A program made the translations under genes and the position numbers. This document shows positions 40,418 to 49,832 of a stretch of DNA of 64,000 nt, piece by piece (the first letter of the stretch is position 1; the number at the start of each line of letters is the position of its first letter). Below the pieces are notes generated by a model. It searched no databases. It was given only the letters and a program-made list of their open reading frames with translations, and was not told the origin of the DNA. Source of the DNA: Streptomyces abyssomicinicus (lineage in GTDB: Bacteria; Actinomycetota; Actinomycetes; Streptomycetales; Streptomycetaceae); assembly GCF_008974245.1 (NCBI RefSeq), contig NZ_BBZI01000008.1, positions 186,001 to 250,000 of the forward strand, given 5' to 3'.

Positions 40418-42217
40418 TCAGCGCTGGTAGAGCGCCTCGATCTCGTCCGCGAAGTCCTTGGCGACGACGTTCCGCTTCAGCTTCAGCGACGGCGTGAGGT
40501 GCCCCGACTCCTCGGTGAACTGGCTCGCCAGCACGCGGAACTTGCGCACCGACTCCGCCTTGGAGACCGCCGCGTTGCCGTCGTCGACGGCCGACTGGAC
40601 CGCGGCCAGCAGGTCCGCGTCGTCCCGCAGCCCCGCCGCCGTCGTCCCCTGCGGCTTGCCGTTCTCCGCGCACCAGCGGCCGAGGAACTCCTCGTCCAGG
40701 GTGACCAGGGCGCCGACGAACGGACGGCCGTCGCCGACCACCATGCACTCGGCGACCAGCGCGTGCGCCCGGATGCGGTCCTCGATCACGGCCGGGGCGA
40801 CGTTCTTGCCGCCCGCCGTGACGATGATCTCCTTCTTCCGGCCGGTGATCCGCAGGTAGCCGTCCTCGTCGAGGGTGCCGAGGTCGCCGGTGTGGAACCA
40901 GCCGTCCTCCAGCGCCTCGGCGGTGGCCGCCTCGTTGTTCCAGTAGCCGGTGAAGACGTGCTCGCCGTGGAGCAGGACCTCGCCGTCGTCGGCGATGCGG
41001 ACGACCGAGCCGGGCAGCGGCTGGCCGACCGTGCCGATCTTCTGCTTGTCCCACGGGTTGAAGGCGGTGGCCGCGGCGGACTCGGTGAGGCCGTAGCCCT
41101 CGAGGATGGTGAAGCCGATGCCGCGGAAGAAGTGGCCGAGGCGCTCACCCAGCGGCGCGCCGCCGGAGACCGCGTACTCGCCGCGCCCGCCGAGGACGGC
41201 GCGCAGCTTGCTGTAGACCAGCTTGTCGAAGACCTTGTACTTGACCCGCAGGCCGAAGGACGGGCCGGAGGGCTCGTCCAGGGCGCGGCTGTAGGCGATC
41301 GCGGTGGCGGCGGCCTTGTCGAAGATCTTGCCCTTGCCGTCGGCCTGCGCCTTGGCGCGGGCCGAGTTGTAGACCTTCTCGAACACCCGCGGGACGCCGA
41401 GGATCAGCGTCGGGCGGAAGGACGCCAGCTCGCCGGTCAGGTTGGAGATGTCGGGGACGAGGCCCAGCCGGATCGGCGCGAGCATCGCCGCGACCTCGAC
41501 CAGGCGGCCGAAGACGTGGGCGAGCGGCAGGAACAGCAGGACGGAGCAGCGGCCGGTGTCGAAGAGCGGGCCGAGGCGCTCGACGGCGTTGCCGGCCTCC
41601 GCGAACCAGTTGCGGTGGGTGAGCACGCAGCCCTTGGGGCGGCCGGTGGTGCCGGAGGTGTAGACGATGGTCGCCGGGTCGTCGGCCCTGGCGGAGCGGG
41701 CGCGCTCGTCGAGGGTGTCCTCGGAGACGTCCTGGCCGAGCCGGCCGAGCTCCTCGAGGGCGCCGTCGTCGATCTGCCACACGTGCTTCAGCGCGGGGAG
41801 CTGGGAGCGGACCTGCTCGACGCCCGCGGCGTGGGCCGCCGTCTCGACCACCACGGCGGTGGCGCCGGAGTCGCCGAGTATCCACTCGATCTGCTCGGGC
41901 GAGCTGGTCTCGTAGACCGGCACGGTCACCGCGCCGGCGCTCCAGATCGCGAAGTCCAGCAGCGTCCACTCGTAGCGGGTGCGGGAGATCAGCGCCACCC
42001 GGTCGCCGGGCTGCACGCCCGCGCCGATCAGGCCCTTGGCCGCGGCGTTCACCTCGGCGAGGAACTGCCGGGCCGTGACGTCCTGCCAGGCGCCGCGGTC
42101 GTCCTTGCGGGCGATCACCGCGGTGTCGGGGTGCTGCGCGGCGTTTCTGCGGACCAGATCGGTCAGGTTGCCGTCCGCAGGGACTTCGTACAGAGCCGGA
42201 AGGCTGAACTCGCGCAA
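40418..42217 (-). CDS. Long-chain fatty-acid-CoA ligase (FadD15-like)
   Basis: A 599-aa AMP-forming acyl-CoA synthetase. Core motifs are IVYTSGTTGRPKGCVLTHRN, FLPLAHVFGRLVE, ILEGYGLTESAAATAFNP, DGWFHTGDLGTLDEDGYL and ITGRKKEIIVTAGGKNVAP. The length and the VEVAAMLAPIRLG segment match FadD15-type ligases. The start is TTG 42217, supported by GAGGAG eight bases upstream; an ATG further upstream is out of frame. It activates fatty acids for degradation or lipid assembly. Confidence 0.94.
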   Translation of the reverse strand: MREFSLPALYEVPADGNLTDLVRRNAAQHPDTAVIARKDDRGAWQDVTARQFLAEVNAAAKGLIGAGVQPGDRVALISRTRYEWTLLDFAIWSAGAVTVPVYETSSPEQIEWILGDSGATAVVVETAAHAAGVEQVRSQLPALKHVWQIDDGALEELGRLGQDVSEDTLDERARSARADDPATIVYTSGTTGRPKGCVLTHRNWFAEAGNAVERLGPLFDTGRCSVLLFLPLAHVFGRLVEVAAMLAPIRLGLVPDISNLTGELASFRPTLILGVPRVFEKVYNSARAKAQADGKGKIFDKAAATAIAYSRALDEPSGPSFGLRVKYKVFDKLVYSKLRAVLGGRGEYAVSGGAPLGERLGHFFRGIGFTILEGYGLTESAAATAFNPWDKQKIGTVGQPLPGSVVRIADDGEVLLHGEHVFTGYWNNEAATAEALEDGWFHTGDLGTLDEDGYLRITGRKKEIIVTAGGKNVAPAVIEDRIRAHALVAECMVVGDGRPFVGALVTLDEEFLGRWCAENGKPQGTTAAGLRDDADLLAAVQSAVDDGNAAVSKAESVRKFRVLASQFTEESGHLTPSLKLKRNVVAKDFADEIEALYQR

Positions 42218-42529
42218 GACTGCTGCTCCTCATTGGCGCCGACGCCACGACGTTGTGTGGGGTGCGACGGCGGTGCGGTCCGTGGCCGGGCGCCTGCCCG
42301 GACGGGGTGCGGACACGATCCGCCCCGGACCCGGCACGCCCTGGACCTGACACTTCTTGGACCGAACGGACGTTACCCCTGGGTAGCTTTACTCCGGAAG
42401 GGCATCCGGTTCGGATGTTCGCCGCGTCACACGACTGGTGTTCCATTGCGCACAGTAGTCCACGCCTTTCTTGTGAAGCCAGAGTAACCGCAGGTCCGAC
42501 CGCCTCTGTTCACGGTCCCACCGCACGCC

Positions 42530-42535
42530 TAGGCT
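42530..42535 (+). promoter_or_regulatory. -10 hexamer of the phosphoesterase gene
   Basis: TAGGCT ends eight bases before ATG 42544 without a ribosome site; leaderless start likely. About 300 bp separate this gene from the divergent ligase gene, and nothing else is seen there. Confidence 0.5.
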
Positions 42536-42543
42536 TCGTCGGC

Positions 42544-43353
42544 ATGGCAGCGACCCCCCTCCGTGACCGTGCCGTCCGGCCCGGCACCCGCATCCATGTG
42601 GTCAGTGACGTGCACGGCAACGCCCGCGATCTCGCGCGGGCCGGGGAGGGCGCCGACGCCCTGATCTGTCTGGGCGACCTGGTGCTGTTCCTCGACTACG
42701 CCGACCACTCGCGCGGGATCTTCCCCGAGCTGTTCGGCGAGGAGAACGCGGACCGCGTCGTCGAGCTGCGCACCGCCCGCCGCTTCGCGGAGGCCAGGGA
42801 CTTCCAGGCGGGACTGTGGGCGGCGGCGGGCGAGGACCGGGCGGTGCTGATCGAGCGCGCGGTGCGCCGTCAGTACGCCGAGATGTTCGCGGCGATGCCC
42901 ACCCCGGCGTACGCCACCTTCGGCAACGTCGACATCCCCCGGCTGTGGCCGGAGTTCGCCCGGGAGGGCACCACCGTCCTGGACGGCCAACGGGTGGAGA
43001 TCGGCGGCTGGACCTTCGGCTTCGTCGGCGGCGGCCTGCGCACCCCGATGCGGACGCCGTTCGAGATCAGCGACGAGGAGTACGAGGCCAAGCTGGCCGC
43101 GCTGGGCGAGGTGGACGTGCTGTGCACGCACATCCCGCCGGAGGTCCCCGACCTGGTCTACGACACGGTGGCCCGCCGCTTCGAGCGGGGCAGCCGCGCC
43201 CTGCTGGACGTGATCCGGCGCACCCGGCCCCGGTACTCGCTCTTCGGGCACGTCCACCAGCCGCTGAGCCGGCGGATGCGGATCGGGTCCACCGAGTGCG
43301 TCAACGTGGGCCACTTCGCGAGCAGCGGCAGGCCGTGGGCGCTGGAGTTCTGA
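42544..43353 (+). CDS. Calcineurin-like metallophosphoesterase
   Basis: A 269-aa metallophosphoesterase. Metal-binding motifs appear in order: VVSDVHGNARDL, LICLGDLVLFLD, ATFGNVDIP (GNxD type), LCTHIPPE and LFGHVHQP. All ligands for a two-metal site are present. The substrate (cyclic nucleotide, nucleotide or protein phosphate) cannot be told. It is the first of several small plus-strand genes ahead of glkA. Confidence 0.92.
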   Translation: MAATPLRDRAVRPGTRIHVVSDVHGNARDLARAGEGADALICLGDLVLFLDYADHSRGIFPELFGEENADRVVELRTARRFAEARDFQAGLWAAAGEDRAVLIERAVRRQYAEMFAAMPTPAYATFGNVDIPRLWPEFAREGTTVLDGQRVEIGGWTFGFVGGGLRTPMRTPFEISDEEYEAKLAALGEVDVLCTHIPPEVPDLVYDTVARRFERGSRALLDVIRRTRPRYSLFGHVHQPLSRRMRIGSTECVNVGHFASSGRPWALEF

Positions 43354-43447
43354 AGGCCCCGGCCCCCCTGCCGGGACGGCGGCGCCTTCCACGCGCGATA
43401 GCCTGCACCAGCAGACCTGCCGGACCGGATCTGGAGGAGCCACGGCG

Positions 43448-43891
43448 ATGGCGGAACACACCAGCTCGAACATCACCATTGAGGCCGCACCGGCCGACGT
43501 GATGGAGGTGATCGCCGACTTCGCCCGCTACCCCGAGTGGACCGGTGAGGTGAAGGAGGCGGAGGTCGTCGCCACGGACGGCCGGGGCCGCGCGGAGCAG
43601 GTCCGGCTGGTGATGGACGCCGGCGCGATCAAGGACGACCAGACCCTGGCCTACACCTGGCAGGGCGGGAGCGAGGTCTCCTGGACCCTGGTGAAGTCCC
43701 AGATGCTCAGGTCCCTGGACGGCTCCTACGCCCTGCGGGACCGGGGCGACGGGTCCACCGAGGTCACCTACACCCTCACCGTGGACGTCAAGATCCCCAT
43801 GCTGGGCATGATCAAGCGCAAGGCCGAGAAGGTCATCATCGACCGCGCGCTGGCCGGCCTGAAGAAGCGCGTCGAGTCCAGGGCGGCCTAG
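43448..43891 (+). CDS. SRPBCC-family (polyketide cyclase/dehydrase-like) protein
   Basis: A 147-aa START-like lipid-binding fold. It begins TSSNITIEAAPADVMEVIADFARYPEWTGEVKEAEV, a common SRPBCC opening, and ends with a long helix RALAGLKKRVESRAA. It likely binds a hydrophobic ligand; catalysis is not implied. GGAGGAG precedes ATG 43448. It lies 19 bp before the ATPase gene and is probably co-transcribed with it. Confidence 0.9.
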   Translation: MAEHTSSNITIEAAPADVMEVIADFARYPEWTGEVKEAEVVATDGRGRAEQVRLVMDAGAIKDDQTLAYTWQGGSEVSWTLVKSQMLRSLDGSYALRDRGDGSTEVTYTLTVDVKIPMLGMIKRKAEKVIIDRALAGLKKRVESRAA

Positions 43892-43910
43892 GGCCGGGTC
43901 CTCGCCGCCG

Positions 43911-45080
43911 ATGCGAACCGTACTGATCACCGGGCCCGGCGGCTCCGGACGGACCACCGTCGCCGCGGCCACCGCCCTGCGCGCCGCCCGCGAGGGTTCC
44001 CGCACCCTGCTGCTGACCTGCGACGGCACCTCGCCCGCCGGTCTCCCGCCCGGCTCCGTGCCCGGCCTCGCTGTGCGCCTGTCCGACCCCGCCGAGGGGT
44101 TCCGGGACGCGCTGGGGGCCCTCCAGGAGCGGGCCGGCTCCGCCCTGGACCTGCTGGGCGCCCGTCCGCTGGAGCGCGACGAACTCACCCCGCTGCCCGG
44201 CGCCCGGGAGCTCGGGCTGCTGCGCGACCTGCGCCGGGCCGCGCGTTCCGGCGACCACGACGTGCTGGTCGTCGATCTTCCGGCGGCCCCCGACGCCCTC
44301 GCCCTCCTGGCCCTGCCGGGCGTGCTGCGCCGCTACCTGCGCCGGCTGCTCCCGCCGGAGCGGCAGGCGGCCCGCGCCCTGCGGCCGCTGCTGGGCCGGC
44401 TGGCCGGGGTGCCGATGCCGGCCGACTGGCTCTACGACTCCACCGCCCGCCGGGACGCCGAACTCGCCGAGGCACAGTCCCTGCTGGACCGCGCCTCGGT
44501 GCGGCTCACCGCCGAGCCCGGCCCCGCGGGAGCGGAGGCGGTGCGCGCGGCCGTGCTCGGCCTCGCGCTGCACGGCCACCGTCCTGAGGCGCTGCTGGCC
44601 AACCGGGTGGTGCCGGACTCCTCCCCCGACGCCTGGCTGGCCGCGCTCGCCGCCCACCAGCGCGGGACGCTCGACGAGTGGGCCGCGGCCCTGCCCGTCC
44701 ACACCGTGCCGCACCTGGGCCGGGACCCGCGCGGCGCGGACGACCTCGCCGCCCTCGGCGTCCCGGGCGTGGACGCCTTCCCCGGCGCGGCGGGCCCGGC
44801 CGGCCCCGCCGCCGTCGAGCGGCCGGTGGAGGACCGGAGCGCCGAGGACGGCACGCTGGTCTGGCGCATACCGCTGCCCGGCGCGGTCCGTGAGGAGCTG
44901 GACCTGGTCCGACGCGGTGACGAGCTGCTGCTCACCGTGGGGCGCTTCCACCGGGCCCTCGCGCTGCCGTCCGTCCTGCGCAGGTGCGCGGTGACCGGGG
45001 CGGCCCTGCGGGAGGGCACGCTGGTCGTCCGTTTCGTCCCGGACCCGTCGCTGTGGCCGGGCCCTTCCGCGGAGCGCTGA
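43911..45080 (+). CDS. ArsA-like P-loop ATPase
   Basis: A 389-aa ArsA/GET3-related ATPase. The P-loop is ITGPGGSGRTTVAAATAL, a deviant form with Arg in place of the usual Lys and without the signature KGG lysine. The switch strand is DHDVLVVDLPAAPDALAL, and the C-terminal ~75 residues match the ArsA HSP20-like tail (RIPLPGAVREELDLVRRGDELLLTVG). ArsA homologues couple ATP to binding of metals or tail-anchored proteins. The altered P-loop argues for a changed ATP cycle. It follows the SRPBCC gene closely. Confidence 0.85.
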   Translation: MRTVLITGPGGSGRTTVAAATALRAAREGSRTLLLTCDGTSPAGLPPGSVPGLAVRLSDPAEGFRDALGALQERAGSALDLLGARPLERDELTPLPGARELGLLRDLRRAARSGDHDVLVVDLPAAPDALALLALPGVLRRYLRRLLPPERQAARALRPLLGRLAGVPMPADWLYDSTARRDAELAEAQSLLDRASVRLTAEPGPAGAEAVRAAVLGLALHGHRPEALLANRVVPDSSPDAWLAALAAHQRGTLDEWAAALPVHTVPHLGRDPRGADDLAALGVPGVDAFPGAAGPAGPAAVERPVEDRSAEDGTLVWRIPLPGAVREELDLVRRGDELLLTVGRFHRALALPSVLRRCAVTGAALREGTLVVRFVPDPSLWPGPSAER

Positions 45081-45168
45081 ACGCGCCCGGCCCGTTCGGG
45101 TAACGTCGACAGTGTCCGAGCCGGACGCGAGCGAGGGCACGCGGAAGAGACGGAAGAAGGGGTCCGGG

Positions 45169-45675
45169 ATGAGCGAGAAGCCCGAAGCACACGTCGGCGG
45201 CTCCGACGCCTGGGCGGAGGCCTGCGCCGAGGACCTGCGGGCACAGCGGGAGGCCCACCGCGAGCGCCGGGCGACCGGCGACGGGACCGCGTCGGCCGCC
45301 GAGGAACTGCGCCGGCTGGCCTCCGCGGTCGCCGACCGGCTGGGCTCGTTCCAGGGGCAGGCCCAGCTGCTGGGGGCGGCCGAGCAGGTCGTCCGGCAGG
45401 CCAGGGCCGCGGTCGAGCCGGTGATCGAGCGGAACCCGGACGTCTTCCGCCACCTGGCCGCGGCCGGTTCCGAACTGCTCGCCGCCTACCGCTCCGCCGT
45501 GCAGGGCCAGGAGAGCCGCTGGACCTCCGGTGACGAACACCGGACCGGCGGTGCCGGGGAGGACGGTGCCGAGGGCGCCGCCGCCGGCCGGGCGGAGGGC
45601 CGCTCCGCGGACCGCCCGGGGGACGACGACCGGGGTGACGGACCGGTGGGAGGCCAGCGGATCGACGTGGAGTGA
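45169..45675 (+). CDS. DUF5304-type protein
   Basis: A 168-aa protein of the DUF5304 family, recognised by DAWAEACAEDLRAQ and the central VVRQARAAVEPVIERNPDVFRHLAAAGSELLAAYRSAVQGQE. It is helical in the middle, with an acidic, Gly/Asp-rich C-terminal half. ATG 45169 has GAAGGGG upstream and fits the family length. A longer form from GTG 45112 is possible because TAACGT (45101-45106) stands five bases before it. It precedes glkA. Confidence 0.78.
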   Translation: MSEKPEAHVGGSDAWAEACAEDLRAQREAHRERRATGDGTASAAEELRRLASAVADRLGSFQGQAQLLGAAEQVVRQARAAVEPVIERNPDVFRHLAAAGSELLAAYRSAVQGQESRWTSGDEHRTGGAGEDGAEGAAAGRAEGRSADRPGDDDRGDGPVGGQRIDVE

Positions 45676-45728
45676 TCGCCCTCCGGTACGGTAAGCCCCA
45701 GCGGGCACGACCATTTACCGAGGGACAC

Positions 45729-46682
45729 ATGGGACTCACCATCGGCGTCGACATCGGCGGCACCAAGATCGCGGCGGGAGTCGTCGACGAGGATGGCAAC
45801 ATCCTCTCGACCTTCAAGGTGCCGACCCCCGACACGGCCGAGGCCATCGTCGACGCCATCGCGTCCGCGGTGGACGGGGCCAGGGCCGGGCATCAGATCG
45901 TCGGCGTGGGCATCGGCGCCGCCGGCTACGTCGACCGGCAGCGGGCCACGGTCTACTTCGCGCCCAACATCGACTGGCGTCAGGAGCCGCTCAAGGCGAA
46001 GGTGGAGGCCCGCGTGGACCTCCCCGTCGTCGTCGAGAACGACGCCAACGCGGCGGCCTGGGGCGAGTACCGGTTCGGTGCGGGCCGGGACAACCGCAAC
46101 GTCATCTGCATCACCCTGGGCACCGGCCTGGGCGGCGGCATCATCATCGGCGACAAGCTGCGCCGCGGTCACTTCGGTGTGGCAGCCGAGTTCGGCCACA
46201 TGCGGATGGTGCCGGACGGCCTGCTGTGCGGCTGCGGCAAGCAGGGCTGCTGGGAGCAGTACGCCTCCGGGCGCGCCCTGGTCCGCTACGCCAAGCAGCG
46301 CGCCTCCGCCACCCCGGCCAACGCCGAGCTGCTGCTCTCCCTGGGCGACGGCACGCCCGAGGGCATCGAGGGCAAGCACATCTCCACGGCCGCCCGGCAG
46401 GGCGACCGGGTCTCCGTGGACTCCTACCGGGAGCTGGCCCGCTGGGTCGGCGCGGGGCTGGCCGACCTGGCCTCGCTCTTCGACCCGGAGGCGTTCATCA
46501 TCGGCGGCGGCCTCTCCGACGAGGGCGAACTGCTGCTGGAGCCGGTCCGCAAGTCCTACCGGCGCTGGCTGGTGGGCGGCGGCTGGCGTCCGGTCGCCGA
46601 GGTGAACGCGGCGACGCTGGGCGGCAAGGCGGGTCTGGTGGGCGCGGCCGACCTGGCCCGGCAGCCCGCGGCCCCGATGTAG
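45729..46682 (+). CDS. glkA: Glucokinase (ROK family)
   Basis: A 317-aa ROK-family glucokinase, the same length as S. coelicolor GlkA. ATP-binding motif TIGVDIGGTKIAAGVVDEDG opens the protein. Sugar-binding ENDANAAAWGE and EFGHMRM follow, and the zinc site CGCGKQGCWEQYASG is intact. It phosphorylates glucose and in streptomycetes is central to carbon catabolite repression. ATG 45729 follows CGAGGGA. The EEP hydrolase gene starts 12 bp downstream. Confidence 0.97.
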   Translation: MGLTIGVDIGGTKIAAGVVDEDGNILSTFKVPTPDTAEAIVDAIASAVDGARAGHQIVGVGIGAAGYVDRQRATVYFAPNIDWRQEPLKAKVEARVDLPVVVENDANAAAWGEYRFGAGRDNRNVICITLGTGLGGGIIIGDKLRRGHFGVAAEFGHMRMVPDGLLCGCGKQGCWEQYASGRALVRYAKQRASATPANAELLLSLGDGTPEGIEGKHISTAARQGDRVSVDSYRELARWVGAGLADLASLFDPEAFIIGGGLSDEGELLLEPVRKSYRRWLVGGGWRPVAEVNAATLGGKAGLVGAADLARQPAAPM

Positions 46683-46693
46683 GAGGGCGCCCG

Positions 46694-47467
46694 GTGACGG
46701 CCGACGCGCCCGCCCCTCCTCCGCCGCTCCCGGCGTCCGGGACCGGGGCGGACGGGTCGGCCGTGGTCCGGGCGCTGTCCTACAACGTGCGGTCGATGCG
46801 CGACGACACGGCGGCGCTGGCCCGGGTGATCCGGGCCTGCGCGCCGGACGTGGTGCTGGTCCAGGAGGCGCCGCGGTTCGTCGGCTGGCGCAAGCGGCTG
46901 GCACGGCTGGCGCGGGAGTCGGGCCTGGTGGTCCTCTCCGGCGGCGCGCCCGCCGCGGGGCCGGCGCTGCTGTGTTCGGTGCGGGCGGTGGTGGAGCGCA
47001 CGGAGGACGTGCTGCTGCCGCTCACCCCCGGGCTGCACCGGCGGGGGTTCTCCACCGCCGTGGTGCGGTTCGGGCGGGCGGCGCGGCTGGGGCTGCTGAG
47101 CTGCCACCTCTCCCTGCAGTCCGCGGAGCGGTACGGGCAGGCGGACATGCTGCTGGAACGGGTGCGGGGCCTGGGGGCCGCGCACGTGCTGGCGGGCGGC
47201 GACCTCAACGAGAGGCCCGGCGGGCGGGCGTTCCGCCGGGTGGCCGGGGAGCTGCGGGACTGCCGGACGGCCGCGCCGTGGGGCGGGGAGTTCACCTCGC
47301 CCGCCCACGACCCGGTCCAGCGCATCGACGCCCTCTTCACCACCCCGGGGATCGAGGTCCTCGCCTGCGGCGTCCCCACGGACCTCCCCGGCGTCACCCC
47401 GGCCGACCTCCGCGCCGCCACCGACCACCTGCCGGTCCTGGCGGCGCTGCGCGTGCCGTCGCCCTGA
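46694..47467 (+). CDS. Endonuclease/exonuclease/phosphatase-family protein
   Basis: A 257-aa EEP-fold hydrolase. Catalytic motifs appear in order: LSYNVRSM, VLVQEAP (metal Glu), SCHLSLQS, GGDLNERPG, RIDALFT and ATDHLPVLAAL (catalytic His). The family includes AP endonucleases and sphingomyelinases, so the substrate is not fixed. GTG 46694 has AGGAGGG six bases upstream and follows glkA by 11 bp. It ends 3 bp from the convergent phosphotransferase gene. Confidence 0.9.
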   Translation: MTADAPAPPPPLPASGTGADGSAVVRALSYNVRSMRDDTAALARVIRACAPDVVLVQEAPRFVGWRKRLARLARESGLVVLSGGAPAAGPALLCSVRAVVERTEDVLLPLTPGLHRRGFSTAVVRFGRAARLGLLSCHLSLQSAERYGQADMLLERVRGLGAAHVLAGGDLNERPGGRAFRRVAGELRDCRTAAPWGGEFTSPAHDPVQRIDALFTTPGIEVLACGVPTDLPGVTPADLRAATDHLPVLAALRVPSP

Positions 47468-47470
47468 CCG

Positions 47471-48382
47471 TCAGCGTGCGGCCTCGGCGTCCGCGAGCAC
47501 CGACCGCAGCAGCGCACGGCACTCGTCGACGAAGGCGGGGAAGGTGTCCCAGTAGTAGGAGATGCCGCTGACGCCGGTGGAGATCGCCCAGGCCCGGGCC
47601 CTGCTCCAGGTCGCGTCGTCGAGGTCCAGCGCGTCCCGGTAGGCCTGCCGGGCCTCCTGCGGGAGGTTCCAGGCGGTGGAGTGCTCGGCATCCGGGCGGC
47701 CGACCGTGAGGGAACCGAAGTCGATCACGGCGTGCAGGGCGCCCTCCCGGACCAGCAGGTTGGTCGGCTTGAGGTCACCGTGGAGCCAGCCGTGAGGGCT
47801 GGAGGACGCGGGCAGGGCGAGCGCGGCACGCCACAGCTGTTCCAGCGCGTCGACGTCGAGCTCGCAACCCACGTGGGTCCGGCAGTCGCCGAGACACCGG
47901 GTGATCCACGGGTCGCAGGGTTCCAGGTCGCCCCCGCGGTACCCGCTGAGGCCGTCCGTGCGGGTGGCGCCCATGAGCGGGACGGCGTGCAGCTCCCCCA
48001 CCACCGCCGCCAGGTCCGCGCCGAAGGCGGCCCAGTCCTGGACGGTGCCGGGACCGGCCTCCGCGCCGTCGATCCAGCGCAGGACCGACCAGGCCAGGGG
48101 GAAGGCGCCGGTGGGCGTCCCGACGTGGACGGGGGCGGGGACCGGGCGGGAGAGGTGCGGCGCGAGGCGCGGGAGCCACTCCTGTTCCTTCCGCACCGCC
48201 TCGGCCTTCTCCGTCGTGCGCGGAAGGCGCACGAGCAGGTCGTCCCCCAGCCGGTACATGGTGTTGTCCGTGCCCGCGCCGGCGGGCGCGAGCGGCAGGT
48301 CGGCCCACTCCGGGCGCTGTTCCTTCAGCAGCGCGCGGACCAGCGCCTCGTCGACAGCGATCTCGTTCTCATGCAGGGTCAC
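47471..48382 (-). CDS. APH-family phosphotransferase
   Basis: A 303-aa aminoglycoside-phosphotransferase-like kinase. The catalytic loop is HGWLHGDLKPTNLLV, and the metal-binding motif is AVIDFGSLTVG. The N-terminal lobe shows LVRLPRTTEKAEAVRKEQEWL. Such proteins in streptomycetes may give antibiotic resistance or phosphorylate metabolites; resistance is not shown by this sequence. The start is GTG 48382. It converges on the EEP hydrolase gene. Confidence 0.9.
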   Translation of the reverse strand: MTLHENEIAVDEALVRALLKEQRPEWADLPLAPAGAGTDNTMYRLGDDLLVRLPRTTEKAEAVRKEQEWLPRLAPHLSRPVPAPVHVGTPTGAFPLAWSVLRWIDGAEAGPGTVQDWAAFGADLAAVVGELHAVPLMGATRTDGLSGYRGGDLEPCDPWITRCLGDCRTHVGCELDVDALEQLWRAALALPASSSPHGWLHGDLKPTNLLVREGALHAVIDFGSLTVGRPDAEHSTAWNLPQEARQAYRDALDLDDATWSRARAWAISTGVSGISYYWDTFPAFVDECRALLRSVLADAEAAR

Positions 48383-48464
48383 GGCGACAGCCTGCCGCCG
48401 TTCCGATCAACGGGCCACCAGCTTGGCGGAGTTGGGCCGCAACCGCGCCCCTGGCCCCCACCGG

Positions 48465-49832
48465 TCAGGAGGAGGCGGAGGGCCGCCCGGAAGCTTCCGC
48501 GTCCGCGGGCTCGGGACGCTCCGACGACGCGGACCCGCTCACCGTGATCTCCCACAGGCGGTCCGCCGCCATCAGCGTCGCGGCGACCAGCAGACCGTTG
48601 CGCAGGAACAGCAGCGTGAGCCCCAGCGGCGTGCTCCCCACGACGTCCCCGAAGTACAGCGGGAACTCCAGCAGCGTCACCCCGCAGGCGGCCACCACGA
48701 CCCACCCCGTCGGCCCCGCCCCGCTCCCGCGGAACGACACGCAGACCGCGGCGACGCCCACCAGCCACACCATGTACTGCGGGCTGATCACGCGGCTGGT
48801 CACGGTGAACATCAGCACCGCCACCAGAGCGGCCAGCGCCGGCACCGCCGGCCCCCACACGACGCGTGCCCCTGCGGCCCCCGGCGCCCCGGGGCGGGCC
48901 CGCCAACGCCAGAACAGCAGCCACCCGAACGCCGCCGCGGTCAGCAGCATCGCCGCCCGGCTCACCGTCTCCACGTGCGGGCCGAGGAACTCCATCGAGC
49001 CGTAGTTGAGCAGTACCTGCCCCTCCCACCCGTACTGCCGGGCGACGTGCAGGACCAGCGCGCCCAGCGACTCCACCTCGGTGCCCCGGTCGCGCTGGAA
49101 GGTGAGGAAGGCGAACGCCCCCGGCATCGCCAGCGCGAACCCGGCGGCCACCGCCGCGGCGGTCACCGCCGCCCAGACCCAGGTGGCCCTGCGGACCGCC
49201 CCGGCCAGCAGCAGCACCGGCCACACCTTGAGCATCGCGCCGAACCCGACGAGCGCGCCCGCGAGCCGGGGCCGCCGCCGCAGGGCGAGCAGCGCGCCCA
49301 CCGCGACCGCCGTGACCATCAGGTCGTAGCGGGAGTAGACCGTCGGGCCGAGCAGCGGCACGCCCGCCGTCCACAGCCAGGCCCCGTGCGGGGACCGTCC
49401 GCTCCCCCGCCCGGCGCGCAGCAGCAGCGCGAACACCAGCAGGTCGACGAGGAAGGCGAGCACGAAGAACGCCTCCGCGTACCCCAGCCAGGGCAGCACG
49501 GCGGGCGAGAGGATCGCCAGCGCCGCGGCCGGCGGGTACTGCCAGGTGACGTCGGCCTGGGGGAACGTTCCCTCACCGAGCACGCCGTACCAGTTCTGGT
49601 AGATCACATGGACGTCGGAGGTGACGTCCGGCCCGGGCATCACCCACACCTTGAAGACCAGGAGCAACAGCACCGCCCGCGAGGCGAGCCACAGCGCCCA
49701 CAGGACCCACAGGACCCACGGCGCGCCCCGGGCCCACCGCCCGGCCGCCGGGCCGGGAGCGGAGGGCGGGACGGTGGAGGCGGACGGGGGGTGCGCGCGG
49801 CCCGTGGTCTGCATGCGGACATGATTGCCCAT
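48465..49832 (-). CDS. GT87-type polyprenyl-linked mannosyltransferase
   Basis: A multi-spanning glycosyltransferase of 455 aa (GT87/DUF2029, PimE-like) with about ten hydrophobic helices. The first extracytoplasmic loop carries PDVTSDVHVIYQNW, whose acidic residue is the expected catalytic position, and TWQYPPAAALAIL and YSRYDLMVTAVAV are family marks. PimE-type enzymes add mannose from polyprenyl-phosphomannose to PIMs. The divergent neighbour is a PimB-like transferase, which supports a role in envelope mannolipids. ATG 49832 or ATG 49814 may be the start. Confidence 0.87.
   Translation of the reverse strand: MGNHVRMQTTGRAHPPSASTVPPSAPGPAAGRWARGAPWVLWVLWALWLASRAVLLLLVFKVWVMPGPDVTSDVHVIYQNWYGVLGEGTFPQADVTWQYPPAAALAILSPAVLPWLGYAEAFFVLAFLVDLLVFALLLRAGRGSGRSPHGAWLWTAGVPLLGPTVYSRYDLMVTAVAVGALLALRRRPRLAGALVGFGAMLKVWPVLLLAGAVRRATWVWAAVTAAAVAAGFALAMPGAFAFLTFQRDRGTEVESLGALVLHVARQYGWEGQVLLNYGSMEFLGPHVETVSRAAMLLTAAAFGWLLFWRWRARPGAPGAAGARVVWGPAVPALAALVAVLMFTVTSRVISPQYMVWLVGVAAVCVSFRGSGAGPTGWVVVAACGVTLLEFPLYFGDVVGSTPLGLTLLFLRNGLLVAATLMAADRLWEITVSGSASSERPEPADAEASGRPSASS

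Noticed and set aside
45112..45168. Upstream GTG extension of the DUF5304 gene
   Set aside because: Adds 19 basic residues not expected in the family; kept only as an alternative start because of the TAACGT hexamer.
47471..48382. APH-like gene as an antibiotic-resistance determinant
   Set aside because: The kinase fold is clear but nothing in the sequence or neighbourhood indicates an antibiotic substrate.
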